Assembly: GCF_017357405.1 (NCBI RefSeq)
Contig: NZ_CP071597.1
Coordinates: 3,844,001-3,908,000, forward strand
Length of the DNA stretch: 64,000 nucleotides
Reading direction: 5' to 3'
Origin: Halomontanus rarus
GTDB lineage: Archaea > Halobacteriota > Halobacteria > Halobacteriales > Natrialbaceae
Positions 43,588 to 53,322 of this stretch are shown here, one piece after another. The notes under the pieces were generated by a model. That model did not search any database. It was given only the letters and a program-made list of their open reading frames with translations, and had not been told where the DNA came from. The position numbers and the translations under genes are program-made. Every line of letters begins with the position of its first letter. Positions within the stretch are counted from its first letter, which is position 1.

Positions 43588-45096
43588 ATGGGTACGGACG
43601 GTGTCGAAAGCGAGCCCCAATCCGAAAGTCACCTAACGGACGGATCACTGGTCCGGCCGATGTTCCGGCTGGCCTGGCCGCTCGTGGTAATTCAACTCCT
43701 GCAGGTCGCCTACAACATCGGCGACACGTTCTGGCTCGGCGCGCTCTCGGAGACCGCCGTCGGTGCGATCAGCCTCGCCTTTCCGCTGATCTTCCTGCTG
43801 ATCTCGATCGGTGGCGGCTTCACCGCGGCAGGAGCGATCCTGATCGCCCAGCACACGGGCGCCGAAAGCGGGAAGGACGGGCTGATCGCCGGCCAGACGC
43901 TTTCGTTCATCTCGCTCGTCGCGATCTGCCTCGCAGTGCTCGGCTACTTCCTGACAGATCCCATGCTGGCGCAACTGCCCGCCGATCCCGAGACGAAGGC
44001 GCTGATCATCCCGCAGGCGGCGGACTACATGCGCGTGTTCTTCCTCGGCATGCCCTTCCTGTTCGGCTTCTTCGTCTTCGTCTCGCTGATGCGGGGCTAC
44101 GGGAACACGCGAGCGCCGATGCGCGTGATGTTCGTTAGCGTCGTCATCAACGTCGCGCTCGATCCGCTGCTCATCTTCGGCGTCGGTCCGTTCCCTCGCA
44201 TGGAGATTCAGGGTGCGGCGATCGCGACCATCTTCTCTCGAGGCGTCGCGACCGCGCTCGGCCTATACGTCCTCTTTTACACGGACATGGGCCCGTCGAT
44301 CGAACGCGAGCACCTGATGCCGCGACTCGAGTACGTCCGCGAGATCACCAGACTGGGCGTCCCGACGGCGCTCGAGCAGTCGATGAGTTCGCTGGCGATG
44401 GTCACGCTGACGGCGATGATCGCGACGTTCCCGCCGGCGGTCGTCGCGGCCTACGGACTGGGAAATCGGCTCATCTCGCTGGCCTTCCTCCCCGCGATGG
44501 GGATGGGGCAGGCGACGGATACGATCGTCGGCAAGAATCTGGGTGCCGGCAAGCCCGAACGGGCGGAGCGGGCGACGTGGATCGCGTCGGGGGTGATCGC
44601 CGCGATCATGCTCGCGGGGGCGCTGATCGCCTTCGCCTTCCCCGAACCGATCGTGGGGGTGTTCATGACGGCCGATACCGAGGGCGCGGCGGCGACGATC
44701 GCCTACGGCAGCACCTACCTTCGGTTCGCCGCGGTGATGTTCGTCTTCATGGGCGTCTTGCAGGTGATCCTCGGCGCGTTCCGCGGTGCCGGAAACACGA
44801 AGACCGCGCTGGCGTTCTCCGTGGTTACGCTCTGGTTCGCGCGCGTTCCAGTCACCCTGTTCCTCGCGCTCGACTGGACGGTCGCCATCCCCGTTCTCGG
44901 GCCGCTCACAGCGCTCGATTGGGGGACGACCGGCATCTGGCTCGGCGTCGTCGCCGGCGACATCGTCGGCGCCATCGCGGCGGTCGCGTGGTTCACCCGT
45001 GGGACGTGGAAGCGAGCGATCGTCGATGAAACGGAGGCGGAGGACGAGACGTCGGATCCGGAATCACCCGCTCCGACGTCGTCGAGCGACGATTAG
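43588..45096 (+). CDS. MATE family efflux transporter
   Basis: The 502-residue protein has 12 hydrophobic segments and family motifs (LAWPLVVIQLLQVAYNIGDT, VYGLGNR-like AAYGLGNRLISLAFLPAMGM, GAFRGAGNTKTALAFSVVTL). It exports cationic compounds by sodium or proton antiport. The C-terminal 25 residues are acidic. The ATG at 43588 was chosen because the family N-terminal helix follows soon after and the upstream extension is not family-like. Confidence 0.92.
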   Translation: MGTDGVESEPQSESHLTDGSLVRPMFRLAWPLVVIQLLQVAYNIGDTFWLGALSETAVGAISLAFPLIFLLISIGGGFTAAGAILIAQHTGAESGKDGLIAGQTLSFISLVAICLAVLGYFLTDPMLAQLPADPETKALIIPQAADYMRVFFLGMPFLFGFFVFVSLMRGYGNTRAPMRVMFVSVVINVALDPLLIFGVGPFPRMEIQGAAIATIFSRGVATALGLYVLFYTDMGPSIEREHLMPRLEYVREITRLGVPTALEQSMSSLAMVTLTAMIATFPPAVVAAYGLGNRLISLAFLPAMGMGQATDTIVGKNLGAGKPERAERATWIASGVIAAIMLAGALIAFAFPEPIVGVFMTADTEGAAATIAYGSTYLRFAAVMFVFMGVLQVILGAFRGAGNTKTALAFSVVTLWFARVPVTLFLALDWTVAIPVLGPLTALDWGTTGIWLGVVAGDIVGAIAAVAWFTRGTWKRAIVDETEAEDETSDPESPAPTSSSDD

Positions 45097-45339
45097 CTCG
45101 TTTTCGCGTCTCTCGAACTCGAGTCGTTTCGATCTCGATATCGCCGATAGACGACCGAAAACCCTATCGCCGGAGATCAGTCTCGAGTCAGGAACCGTCA
45201 CCCGAGACGGCGAGAGGGGACGGTAGCGATCCCGAATTACGGCTCGGAGCCGCGTCGGAAGGTTTACCGGCTCTCGAGCGGATCGGTTTCGCATGGACTG
45301 TCACGGCGAGACCGACGACGCGCACCGGCGGGTGGCTCG

Positions 45340-46194
45340 ATGACGATCAACAGCGACTGGGGCGAGTGGTGGGTCCGCGAGGAACTGGATGGCTCGTCCG
45401 TGTCGGGCGTCTCGATGTGGTTTCTCGGCGTGACCGGCGTCGCCATCAGGACTCCCGAGACCACGCTCTACATCGACCCCTACTTCAGCACCGAGCGCGA
45501 CCGCGAGTACGTCGCCCGGATGCCGCCGGTGCCGATGGAACCGCAGTGGGCCGACGCCTGCGACGCCGTGTTCTGTACGCACGACCACCGCGATCACTTT
45601 TGGCCTCCCTCGTTCGGTCCCCTCCTCGAGGGCGAAGACGCGTCGGTTCACGCGCCGGCCGAGTGTTACGAGAACCACGACGTGAGCGCCATCCCGGAGG
45701 ACCAGCAAGAGGTCGCCGAACCCGGCGACAGCTACGAGATCGGTGATCTGACCGTCCACGTTCGGGGTGGGCGCGACCCCGACGCCGACGGCAGCGTCAC
45801 GTACGTCCTCGAGCACGACGCGGGGACGATCTTTCACGGCGGCGACAACCGCCCCTGCGAGGCGTTCGACGAGATCGGCGCGGAGTTCGACATCGACCTC
45901 GGCACGCTCGCGTACGGGACCGTCGGCCGCCTCGAGCGAGACGGCGAGGTCGTCCGCCGGAAACTCTACAACAGCAGCGACGACGTCATCGAGGCCGCGA
46001 ACGCCCTCGAGATCGACCGGCTGGTGCCGACCCACTGGCGGCGCTGGCGGTCGATTCAGGCGGATCCGGGGGCGCTCTCGGCGGCCGCCGGCACCTTCGA
46101 GTACCCGCACGTGATCGAGACCGTCGAGGTCGGCGACCGTCTTCGACTCGGACGACCGGGTGTCGTTCCGCCGACGCACCTCGGCGGTGAGTGA
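45340..46194 (+). CDS. MBL-fold metal-dependent hydrolase (UlaG-like)
   Basis: This 284-residue beta-lactamase-fold protein has the metal motif THDHRDH (His81, His83, Asp85, His86), a second-shell THWRRWRS with His, and a GGDNRPC motif. UlaG-like members hydrolyse lactones and similar cyclic esters; the substrate here is unknown. VTGVAIRTPETTLYIDPYFS is the usual N-terminal strand. It is cytoplasmic. It stands alone. Confidence 0.87.
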   Translation: MTINSDWGEWWVREELDGSSVSGVSMWFLGVTGVAIRTPETTLYIDPYFSTERDREYVARMPPVPMEPQWADACDAVFCTHDHRDHFWPPSFGPLLEGEDASVHAPAECYENHDVSAIPEDQQEVAEPGDSYEIGDLTVHVRGGRDPDADGSVTYVLEHDAGTIFHGGDNRPCEAFDEIGAEFDIDLGTLAYGTVGRLERDGEVVRRKLYNSSDDVIEAANALEIDRLVPTHWRRWRSIQADPGALSAAAGTFEYPHVIETVEVGDRLRLGRPGVVPPTHLGGE

Positions 46195-46295
46195 TCGTCC
46201 CTCACGAGTCCGCCGGCGTGTGTACTCTCGACCGTCGTAACGTCTGCAGAACGGTTTCGGACCCCTGGTGACGACTCTCGGTTTCCGCGATCAGT

Positions 46296-47000
46296 TCAGG
46301 ACGAACCGGACACCAATCGCCACTCGCCGGGTGCGCTCATCTCGAGGACCTCTCGGCGCTCCATCTCCGTCAGGACTTCCGTCAGTCGGTTCGGCTGAGC
46401 GATTTCCATCTCGATGCGGTCGATGTCGTGGTACTCGGTCAGGTACTGGCGGACGTCCGCCTTCGAGAACGACTCCTGATCGGCCCGTTCCATCGCGCTC
46501 GAGATCAGGTCGACCATGTCCTCGATGAAGTTCCACGGGTAGACGACCCAGGTCCACTCCTCGAGGTGTTCGCCGACGTAGTCGGGTTCGAACGCGCTGC
46601 TCTGGAGCAGTTGCAAGGTCGCGGTTCGGACCTCGCCGGCGTCCCGGTCGTCGACGTACTCGTAGGCGCGCTCGATCGAACCGCCGGTGTCGGCGATGTC
46701 GTCGATGATGAGGACGTCCTTCCCCTCGACGCTGCCCTCCGGCATCGGATAGCGGACGGTCGGGTCGCCCGATTTCTCGGCGGTGCCGACGTAGTGTTCC
46801 ATCTTCAGGCTGGTGAGGTCGTCGAGGCCGAGGAAATCACACAGGCTGCGTCCCGCGAACCAGCCGCCGCGTGCGAGCGCGACGATCACGTCGGGTTCGA
46901 ACTCGTCGCGACGAACCTCGTCGCTGACGTCCCGACAGAGACCGTAGATGTATTCCCAGTTAGTGATCGTACAATCGAAGTCGTCCGGTAAATCGGACAT
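46296..47000 (-). CDS. Phosphoribosyltransferase family protein (purine PRTase-like) with C-terminal extension
   Basis: This 234-residue protein has the PRTase fold in residues 1-150: VIVALARGGWFAGRSLCDFL and the PRPP motif VLIIDDIADTGGSIERAYEY. Haloarchaeal relatives are annotated as xanthine/hypoxanthine-guanine PRTase-like. The C-terminal 85 residues form a helical domain (MVDLISSAMERADQESFSKA, MEIAQPNRLTEVLTEMERRE) resembling a winged helix, which could be regulatory. A GGAGGAG ribosome site lies 11 bases upstream. Confidence 0.85.
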   Translation of the reverse strand: MSDLPDDFDCTITNWEYIYGLCRDVSDEVRRDEFEPDVIVALARGGWFAGRSLCDFLGLDDLTSLKMEHYVGTAEKSGDPTVRYPMPEGSVEGKDVLIIDDIADTGGSIERAYEYVDDRDAGEVRTATLQLLQSSAFEPDYVGEHLEEWTWVVYPWNFIEDMVDLISSAMERADQESFSKADVRQYLTEYHDIDRIEMEIAQPNRLTEVLTEMERREVLEMSAPGEWRLVSGSS

Positions 47001-47011
47001 ATATATCTGGT

Positions 47012-47018
47012 CTCCTCC
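47012..47018 (-). promoter_or_regulatory. Shine-Dalgarno of the phosphoribosyltransferase gene
   Basis: GGAGGAG on the minus strand, 11 bases before the ATG at 47000, indicating a leadered transcript. Confidence 0.4.
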
Positions 47019-47141
47019 GTATCGGTGGCGACGGAGGCGACCCCCTTAAGTGGGATGAAACGTCCGATCGTCTCGCCGCCGATACCGACCGCGTTCTGTA
47101 AGTCACCCGAACAGTTAAGAATCAGAGTGTCTAACCATTGG

Positions 47142-47148
47142 TTATTAG
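47142..47148 (+). promoter_or_regulatory. Box A of the trypsin-like protease gene
   Basis: TTATTAG lies 21-27 bases before the ATG at 47169 in an AT-rich patch. Confidence 0.4.
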
Positions 47149-47168
47149 CAACACGGTGATTCGAATCC

Positions 47169-48509
47169 ATGCCCACGACACAGGACTACGAGTTTCTCCT
47201 CGAGTGCGCGAACGTGATCGGCGTCGACTACGACGAACGCGAGAACCGGGTGCAGGTGTACGTCTCCCAGAAAGTTCCGAAGGACGAACTCGGCCCCGAC
47301 GACGACGTCGAGCGCCGCGTTCAGGAGGTCGACGGCGTCGACGTCGACGTCGTCGATTCCGGCTACGGCGAGGAACGCGACGGGTTCGACGCCCGATCGA
47401 TCCTTCAGCCGGTTCCCGACGCTGCAGCGGGGAGAGAGTCCAGACACCGGCCCGTTCCCGCCGGCGTTAGCGAGATCAACGTGAACTCGACGGCGGCGAC
47501 GGCGGGGCCGTATCCCGCCCGTCTCGAGGACCCGACGGCGGCGGTCTGGCGCGACGGTCTCGAGGCGGGCGAACTGGTGCGACTCTCCAACAATCACGTC
47601 TACGCGCGGTCGAACGAGGCCGATCTCGGCGAATCGATCGTCCAGCCCTCGCCCCAGGACGGCGGCGAACTCCCCGACGACGAGGTCGGCGAACTCGTCG
47701 GCTACGTCCCGATCGAGGACGGCGTTCGGGTGGACGTCGCGGCCCGCTCCGTCGAACGCGAGCGGGAGTCGACCGTCGCCTACGAACTGGATCCGGAGTG
47801 GCCGACCGGCATCCGACGCGAGAGCTACGAGGATCTCCGCGGCGAGACGGTGACCAAGAGCGGCCGAACGACCGGCGTCTCGAGCGCGACCGTCGAAGCC
47901 ACGAGCGCGACCGTCGAGGTGAACTTCGGCGGCGAGCACGGGACGGTTCGGCTCCGAGACCAGCTCGTCGCGGGATACATGTCCGAAGGCGGCGACAGCG
48001 GCTCTCCGGTGTTCCACGACGAGACCGGCGAACTCGCCGGCTTGCTGTTCGCGGGCTCGGCGGAACAGACGATCCTGAACAAGATCGGGAACGTCGAGCG
48101 CGAACTGGGCGTCGAGTTGCTGACGACCGAACCGGACGACGACGCGGGCGACGGCGACGAGACCGGCGAAACGACCGTCCCCGTCTTCACGACGACGATC
48201 GACAGGACCCTCGAGGCCGACGTCGACGGGGACGATTCCGACTCGGGGCTCTCGCTCTCGTCGATCACGATCGACGGACCACCGGCGGCGGGGCGGACGG
48301 TCCCCGTGACGATTACCGTCGCCAGTGCCAGCGTCGGCGAATACTGGCTCGAAGTCGACGGCGATCGGACGACGTTCGAGTTGGACGAGAGCCACGACGA
48401 CGGTGACGGCGGGTACCGCCGCGCCGTCGCAGCGGACCTCTCGATTTCGTCCGCGCCGGCAGAAACGATCGAGGTTCGGATCCGAGGCGGGGGCGTCCGG
48501 CGATCGTGA
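47169..48509 (+). CDS. Trypsin-like serine protease, cytoplasmic
   Basis: This 446-residue protein has no signal peptide. The chymotrypsin-fold triad is readable: His143 (SNNHVYA), Asp189 (RVDVAAR) and Ser277 (GGDSGSPVF), in the right order and spacing. KSGRTTGVSSATVEATSATV is typical of the second barrel. A small N-terminal domain (residues 1-70) and a C-terminal beta domain (about 345-446, SLSSITIDGPPAAGRTVPVT) flank it, joined by an acidic linker. A cytoplasmic location suggests a maturation or regulatory role rather than digestion. The substrate is unknown. Confidence 0.82.
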   Translation: MPTTQDYEFLLECANVIGVDYDERENRVQVYVSQKVPKDELGPDDDVERRVQEVDGVDVDVVDSGYGEERDGFDARSILQPVPDAAAGRESRHRPVPAGVSEINVNSTAATAGPYPARLEDPTAAVWRDGLEAGELVRLSNNHVYARSNEADLGESIVQPSPQDGGELPDDEVGELVGYVPIEDGVRVDVAARSVERERESTVAYELDPEWPTGIRRESYEDLRGETVTKSGRTTGVSSATVEATSATVEVNFGGEHGTVRLRDQLVAGYMSEGGDSGSPVFHDETGELAGLLFAGSAEQTILNKIGNVERELGVELLTTEPDDDAGDGDETGETTVPVFTTTIDRTLEADVDGDDSDSGLSLSSITIDGPPAAGRTVPVTITVASASVGEYWLEVDGDRTTFELDESHDDGDGGYRRAVAADLSISSAPAETIEVRIRGGGVRRS

Positions 48510-48726
48510 GCGGCGACGACTCGAGGACGAACGCCTCGAGATGCGGATCGCCGGACGAACCGTGCACGTCCCGGTGACGTGGCGAGTCGCGGAGACGGGA
48601 TCGTCCGGTCGGCGTATCGTGCGATACTGTACCGTCTCTACGATCTCGAGAATCGATGTTTTCTCGAAGGAGAGGAAAACATCCGAAAACTATTGACAAT
48701 ACAATCGTCATTTTCAGAATAGATCG

Positions 48727-48734
48727 ATTAATAC
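48727..48734 (+). promoter_or_regulatory. Box A of the kaiC-like/kinase operon
   Basis: ATTAATAC lies 25-32 bases before the ATG at 48759, within an AT-rich upstream region. Confidence 0.55.
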
Positions 48735-48758
48735 ATCTCGATACCCTCTAACGAGAAC

Positions 48759-50231
48759 ATGGCGTCTCGTATCACCGCGATACAGAGCGGTATCAGTGGC
48801 CTCGACGATCTTTTACACGGCGGATTCGTCGCCGGTCGAATGTATCTCGTTCACGGAAAACCGGGGACCGGGAAATCGCTGCTGGGAATGCACTTTCTCG
48901 AGGCCGGGCTCGAGAACGACGAGACGGTTCTATTTATCCACGGAGAGGAGTCCCGGGCGGAAATACTCGCTAACGGTGCGGAAGTCGACATCGATATCAC
49001 TGGCGCTGAATTCCTCGATCTGGGGCCGGATTCGGATTTTTTTACCGAAGACGATACGTACGACCTGGTTCACCCGAGCGATATCGAACAGGAGCGCTAT
49101 TCTCAGGACATTCACGACGCGATCAGGGAGATCGATCCGACGCGCGTCGTCGTCGATCCGATTACGCAATTTCGATACGTGGAGGCGAACGACTACCAGT
49201 TTCGAAAGCGGTTGCTGTCGTTCATGCGATTTCTCAAACAGCGCGAGATCACTGTCGTCGTTACCGCGACGCCCTCTTCCGATCAGAAGTACGATACCGA
49301 AATTCGATCGCTCAGCGACGGGATCGTCGAAGTCACTCGAGGGACCGGCGGGCGGCGGATCAAGGTCGCGAAACACCGCGCACGAGGCCAGATGGAGGGC
49401 GATCACGGCATGGAAATTCGCGACACGGGTATCGACGTCTTCCCGGACCTCGTCCCCGAACAGTACGAACGATCGTTCGATCTGCGACGCGTCCAGTCCG
49501 GTATTCCGGAACTCGACGACCTGCTCGGCGGCGGCTTCGAACGAGAAACCGTAGCGTTCATCAGCGGACCGACGGGCGCCGGAAAGACGACGACCGGGAC
49601 GCAGTTTCTGGCGCAGGCGGCCGACGACGGGATCAGGTCGACGGTCTATCTCTTCGAGGAGAACATCGAGACGTTCGTCCACCGGTCGAAATCGATCGGC
49701 ATTCCGGTCGATGAATTGCGCGAGGAGGGGATACTGTCGGTCACCGAAGTCGAACCGCTCACGCACTCCAGCGAAGAGTTCGCTCACATGGTCGAACGAG
49801 ACGTCGACGAACGGGGGACCGAGCTCGTGATGATCGACGGGATCGACGGGTACACGATGTCCATTCAGGGCGAGGAGTGCTCTCTCGTCCGGAAGCTCCA
49901 CGCGCTGACGCGGTTGCTGAAAAACCGCGGCATCACCGTGTTGGTCACCAACGAAATCCCGGAAATCACGGGCATCTCCACGGCGACAAGCACTAACCTC
50001 AGCTACGTCGCTGACAGTATTATGTTCGTGAGTTACGTCGAGTTGAACGGAAACCTCCGCAAGGTCGTCGGCGTCCTCAAGAAACGGACCGGTGGATTCG
50101 AACACACGCTTCGGGAGTTCGAAATTAGATCGGACGGAATCCACGTCGGCGAACCGCTCTCGGGCCTCCACGGCATCCTTCAGGGGAACCCCCAAATGGG
50201 GACGACGGGCGGTCCCGTCCGAAACGAGTGA
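48759..50231 (+). CDS. Two-domain KaiC-like ATPase
   Basis: This 490-residue protein has two RecA/KaiC domains, each intact: Walker A GKPGTGKS (33-40) and GPTGAGKT (270-277), and catalytic Glu pairs at 63-64 (HGEES) and 300-301 (LFEEN). In cyanobacterial KaiC the second domain is phosphorylated at Ser431 and Thr432; the matching stretch here is NLSYVADS with Ser415 and Tyr416, so one site is kept and the other is Tyr. No kaiA or kaiB is nearby. It lies 62 bases upstream of a histidine kinase gene and is probably co-transcribed with it. An intracellular signalling or timing role is inferred. Confidence 0.9.
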   Translation: MASRITAIQSGISGLDDLLHGGFVAGRMYLVHGKPGTGKSLLGMHFLEAGLENDETVLFIHGEESRAEILANGAEVDIDITGAEFLDLGPDSDFFTEDDTYDLVHPSDIEQERYSQDIHDAIREIDPTRVVVDPITQFRYVEANDYQFRKRLLSFMRFLKQREITVVVTATPSSDQKYDTEIRSLSDGIVEVTRGTGGRRIKVAKHRARGQMEGDHGMEIRDTGIDVFPDLVPEQYERSFDLRRVQSGIPELDDLLGGGFERETVAFISGPTGAGKTTTGTQFLAQAADDGIRSTVYLFEENIETFVHRSKSIGIPVDELREEGILSVTEVEPLTHSSEEFAHMVERDVDERGTELVMIDGIDGYTMSIQGEECSLVRKLHALTRLLKNRGITVLVTNEIPEITGISTATSTNLSYVADSIMFVSYVELNGNLRKVVGVLKKRTGGFEHTLREFEIRSDGIHVGEPLSGLHGILQGNPQMGTTGGPVRNE

Positions 50232-50293
50232 CGATGTTCCGACCAACGTCTGCCAACCGGGTTGCAGTGTCGATGTCGAGAGTGATCGAGTGA

Positions 50294-51376
50294 ATGAACA
50301 CGATCCAACTCCTGGTCGGTGACGAGGGAAACCGAACTGCAGTCCGACGGCTGCTCGAGGAGCACTACGAGGTCGACACCGACCGAACGGTTCGCAAAGC
50401 CGACCTCTATCTCGTCGACGACCGGACGTTTCCCGAGTATCACACCGACCTATCCGAGCGCGTCGAACAGAGTCACCCGGTCTTCTGCCCGGTCGTTCTC
50501 GTTCGCCGTGAGGCGAACGACGTGCAGATATCGTTACCGAACCCGAACGAACGCGAGGATCCCGTGCTCGTCGATGATATCGTGGACGCACCGCTCGATC
50601 GCAACCTCCTCTTTCGACGGCTGGATACCCTGCTCGTGCGGCGGCGTCAGTCGAAGGATCTGATGCACTACGTGTCCAAACTGGAGAAGTCGAACGCGTC
50701 CCTGAAGCAGTTCGCCTACGCCGCTTCCCACGACCTGCAGGAACCCCTCCGGATGGTCTCGAGTTACCTGCAGCTCATCGAGCGTCGGTACGGCGACGCC
50801 CTCGACGACGACGGCGAGGAGTTCCTCGAGTACGCCGTCGACGGCGCCGAGCGGATGCGCGACATGATCGAGGGCCTCCTCGAGTACTCCCGGGTAGACA
50901 CGCGAGGGGAGATGATGGAGACGGTCGATCTGAATCGAGTTCTCGAGGACGCGATCGCGAATCTCCAGATAAAAATCGAGGAGTACGACGCGACGATTAC
51001 GTCCGACTCGCTTCCCAGCGTCGAAGGGGACGGTGGACAGTTACGACAGCTGATTCAGAACTTGCTCTCCAACGCGATCGAGTACAGCGGTGAGGACCCG
51101 CCTCGGATTCACGTCTCCGCCGAGCGGGTCGGGTCGGAGTGGCAGATTTCGGTTCGCGACGACGGGATCGGGATCGACCCCGACGACCAGAACCGCATCT
51201 TCGACGTCTTCCAGCGGCTCCACAATCACGACGAACACCCCGGAACCGGTATCGGACTGGCGCTCTGTCAGCGGATCGTCGATCGCCACGACGGACGGAT
51301 CTGGGTCGACTCCACGGTCGGTGAGGGATCGACGTTTACGTTCACGCTTCCGGTAGCGGCTGACCCCGGACCGTGA
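50294..51376 (+). CDS. Sensor histidine kinase with receiver-like N-terminus
   Basis: This 360-residue kinase has a receiver-like N-terminal domain at residues 1-115 (IQLLVGDEGNRTAVRRLLEE), in which I do not find a clear phospho-acceptor Asp pattern. A coiled link is followed by the HisKA domain with AASHDLQEPLRMVSSYLQL (His146) and the HATPase with N box QNLLSNAIEYS, G1 DDGIGID and G2 GTGIGLALCQRIV. It is soluble. Its location directly behind the KaiC-like gene recalls SasA/CikA partners of cyanobacterial KaiC, suggesting that it reads or sets the state of that ATPase. Confidence 0.9.
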   Translation: MNTIQLLVGDEGNRTAVRRLLEEHYEVDTDRTVRKADLYLVDDRTFPEYHTDLSERVEQSHPVFCPVVLVRREANDVQISLPNPNEREDPVLVDDIVDAPLDRNLLFRRLDTLLVRRRQSKDLMHYVSKLEKSNASLKQFAYAASHDLQEPLRMVSSYLQLIERRYGDALDDDGEEFLEYAVDGAERMRDMIEGLLEYSRVDTRGEMMETVDLNRVLEDAIANLQIKIEEYDATITSDSLPSVEGDGGQLRQLIQNLLSNAIEYSGEDPPRIHVSAERVGSEWQISVRDDGIGIDPDDQNRIFDVFQRLHNHDEHPGTGIGLALCQRIVDRHDGRIWVDSTVGEGSTFTFTLPVAADPGP

Positions 51377-51425
51377 GCGCACGCTCGCGATCAGCGAGAC
51401 GGTACGGAGTCGCGGTATCGAAGCC

Positions 51426-51662
51426 TCACTCCTCGAGCGTTCGTGCGAGCGCGACGTATCCCAGCCCGACCGCGAAACACAGGAGCGCGCCGGTGGACAC
51501 GAGCAGGAGCGAGAGCGAGTATCCGAAGAAGAGGCGAGCGATCGCGTAGACGACGAGGCCAGCCATGGGTGCGGCCCCCAGACCGAGGAAGATCCCGCCG
51601 ACGAACCACGTCTGGCCGGCCGTCCGTTCGATCTCCTCGCTCGACGGAACGCTGGAGGACAC
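51426..51662 (-). CDS. Small two-helix membrane protein
   Basis: This 78-residue protein has two hydrophobic segments (WFVGGIFLGLGAAPMAGLVV and SLSLLLVSTGALLCFAVGLG). The GTG at 51662 was chosen because the longer reading frame would run across the thiC promoter. It resembles small haloarchaeal DUF7322-type proteins. Function unknown. Confidence 0.6.
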   Translation of the reverse strand: MSSSVPSSEEIERTAGQTWFVGGIFLGLGAAPMAGLVVYAIARLFFGYSLSLLLVSTGALLCFAVGLGYVALARTLEE

Positions 51663-51725
51663 GGTCGAGTATTCGAGGCGAGAAACAAATGGATTCCCCC
51701 TTCGGACGAGATCGCAGTCACGAAG

Positions 51726-51733
51726 TTTATTAG
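51726..51733 (+). promoter_or_regulatory. Box A of thiC
   Basis: TTTATTAG lies 24-31 bases before the ATG at 51757. This leaves essentially no leader, so a TPP riboswitch is not possible here. Confidence 0.6.
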
Positions 51734-51756
51734 CTCGTGGTATCACCTAGTGATTC

Positions 51757-53211
51757 ATGAGCGCGACCCAGCTACAGGCGGCTCGAGAGGGCACGATTAC
51801 CCCTGCGATGGAGCGAATCGCTCGGCGAGAGAACTGCGAACCCGAGTTCGTCCGCGACCAGGTCGCGGACGGACAGGCCGTGATCCCGGCGAACGTCCAC
51901 CACGACGCGCTCGACCCGATGATCATCGGCCGCGAGTTCTCGACGAAGGTCAACGCCAACATCGGCAACAGCGAGACCACGAGCGACCTCGAGGAGGAAC
52001 TCGAGAAACTCCACACGGCGGTCCACCACGGCGCGGACACGGTGATGGACCTCGGAACGGGAAGCGACCTCGATCGGATCCGCGAGGCCAACGTCGCACA
52101 CTCCCCGGTGCCGATCGGAACGGTGCCGCTGTACGAGGCGGTCAAGCGCGCAGGGAGCCCCGAGGACCTCACGAAAGACCTGCTGCTCGAGGTCATCGAG
52201 AAACAGGCCGAACAGGGCGTCGACTACATGACTATCCACGCCGGCATCCTACTCGAGCACCTCGCGCTCACCGAGGACCGGAAGACGGGGATCGTTTCCC
52301 GTGGTGGGTCGATCATGGCGAAGTGGATGGAAGCCCACGGAGAGCAGAACCCGCTGTTTCAGGTCTACGAGGACATCTGCGAGATTTTCGTCGAGCACGA
52401 CGTGACCTTCAGCCTCGGCGACAGCCTCCGGCCGGGCTGTATCGCCGACGCCTGCGACGACGCGCAGTACGCCGAGTTGGATACGCTCGGCGAGTTGACG
52501 AGAATCGGCTGGGATCACGGCGTTCAGGTTATGGTCGAGGGACCGGGTCACGTCCCGATGGATCGCATCGCGGAGAACGTCGAGCGCCAGCAGGCGGTCT
52601 GTGACGGCGCTCCCTTCTACGTCCTCGGCCCACTGGTCACCGACATCGCACCCGGTTACGACCACATCACGAGCGCCATCGGCGCCGCGATGGCCGCCCA
52701 GGAGGGTGCCGCGATGCTCTGTTACGTCACGCCGAAAGAACACCTCGGACTCCCCGAGAAACAGGACGTCCGCGACGGACTCGCCGCGTACCGCATCGCC
52801 GCCCACGCCGGCGACGTCGCCAACGGCATGCCCGGCGCTCGAGACTGGGACGACGCGCTCTCGGAGGCCCGCTACGCCTTCGACTGGACCGAGCAGTTCG
52901 AGCTTGCGCTCGATCCCGAACGCGCTCGCTCGTTTCACGACCAGACGCTGCCCGGTGACAACTACAAGGAAGCTCGCTTCTGCTCGATGTGCGGCGTCGA
53001 GTTCTGTTCGATGCGGATCGACCAGGACGCCCGCGAAGCCAGCGAGGACGGCGAACTGAAGGAACTGAAGCGGGAGACCGACCTCGAGTCCTCGCCCGCC
53101 GCCGAGGTGAACCGACCGCCGGTGGGCACCCACGACACCAGCGACGTCTCCCCCGTGGCCGAGCTCGACGGCGTCGACCTCGAGCAGGAGTACCCGCGAG
53201 CGGACGACTGA
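51757..53211 (+). CDS. thiC: Phosphomethylpyrimidine synthase
   Basis: The 484-residue ThiC converts aminoimidazole ribotide to the hydroxymethylpyrimidine phosphate half of thiamine with a radical SAM reaction. The C-terminal Fe-S motif CSMCGVEFC gives Cys409, Cys412 and Cys417. Other marks are [20 protein letters not shown] and [20 protein letters not shown]. The 45 residues after the Fe-S site form an acidic tail. The transcript is leaderless, so control must be by a protein regulator. No other thi gene is adjacent. Confidence 0.97.
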   Translation: MSATQLQAAREGTITPAMERIARRENCEPEFVRDQVADGQAVIPANVHHDALDPMIIGREFSTKVNANIGNSETTSDLEEELEKLHTAVHHGADTVMDLGTGSDLDRIREANVAHSPVPIGTVPLYEAVKRAGSPEDLTKDLLLEVIEKQAEQGVDYMTIHAGILLEHLALTEDRKTGIVSRGGSIMAKWMEAHGEQNPLFQVYEDICEIFVEHDVTFSLGDSLRPGCIADACDDAQYAELDTLGELTRIGWDHGVQVMVEGPGHVPMDRIAENVERQQAVCDGAPFYVLGPLVTDIAPGYDHITSAIGAAMAAQEGAAMLCYVTPKEHLGLPEKQDVRDGLAAYRIAAHAGDVANGMPGARDWDDALSEARYAFDWTEQFELALDPERARSFHDQTLPGDNYKEARFCSMCGVEFCSMRIDQDAREASEDGELKELKRETDLESSPAAEVNRPPVGTHDTSDVSPVAELDGVDLEQEYPRADD

Positions 53212-53322
53212 TCGCCGCGGTCGCGGGGGTCGCGAGACGAAGTCCGGGCCAGTCACTCGAGACCCCAGCGATACGAATCCGCACTGCGGTGGATTGATAG
53301 GTCGGCCTCTCGAGGCGGAGAT

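Noticed and set aside
47085..47170. tRNA-like GGTGATTCGAATCC before the protease gene
   Set aside because: The arms around the loop do not pair and no acceptor stem or anticodon arm can be drawn; the palindrome GATTCGAATC explains the resemblance.
51663..51756. Longer N-terminus of the small membrane protein at 51426-51662
   Set aside because: It would cross the thiC box A; the GTG at 51662 gives a sensible protein.
51730..51757. TPP riboswitch before thiC
   Set aside because: The leader is almost absent given the box A position, so there is no room for the aptamer.
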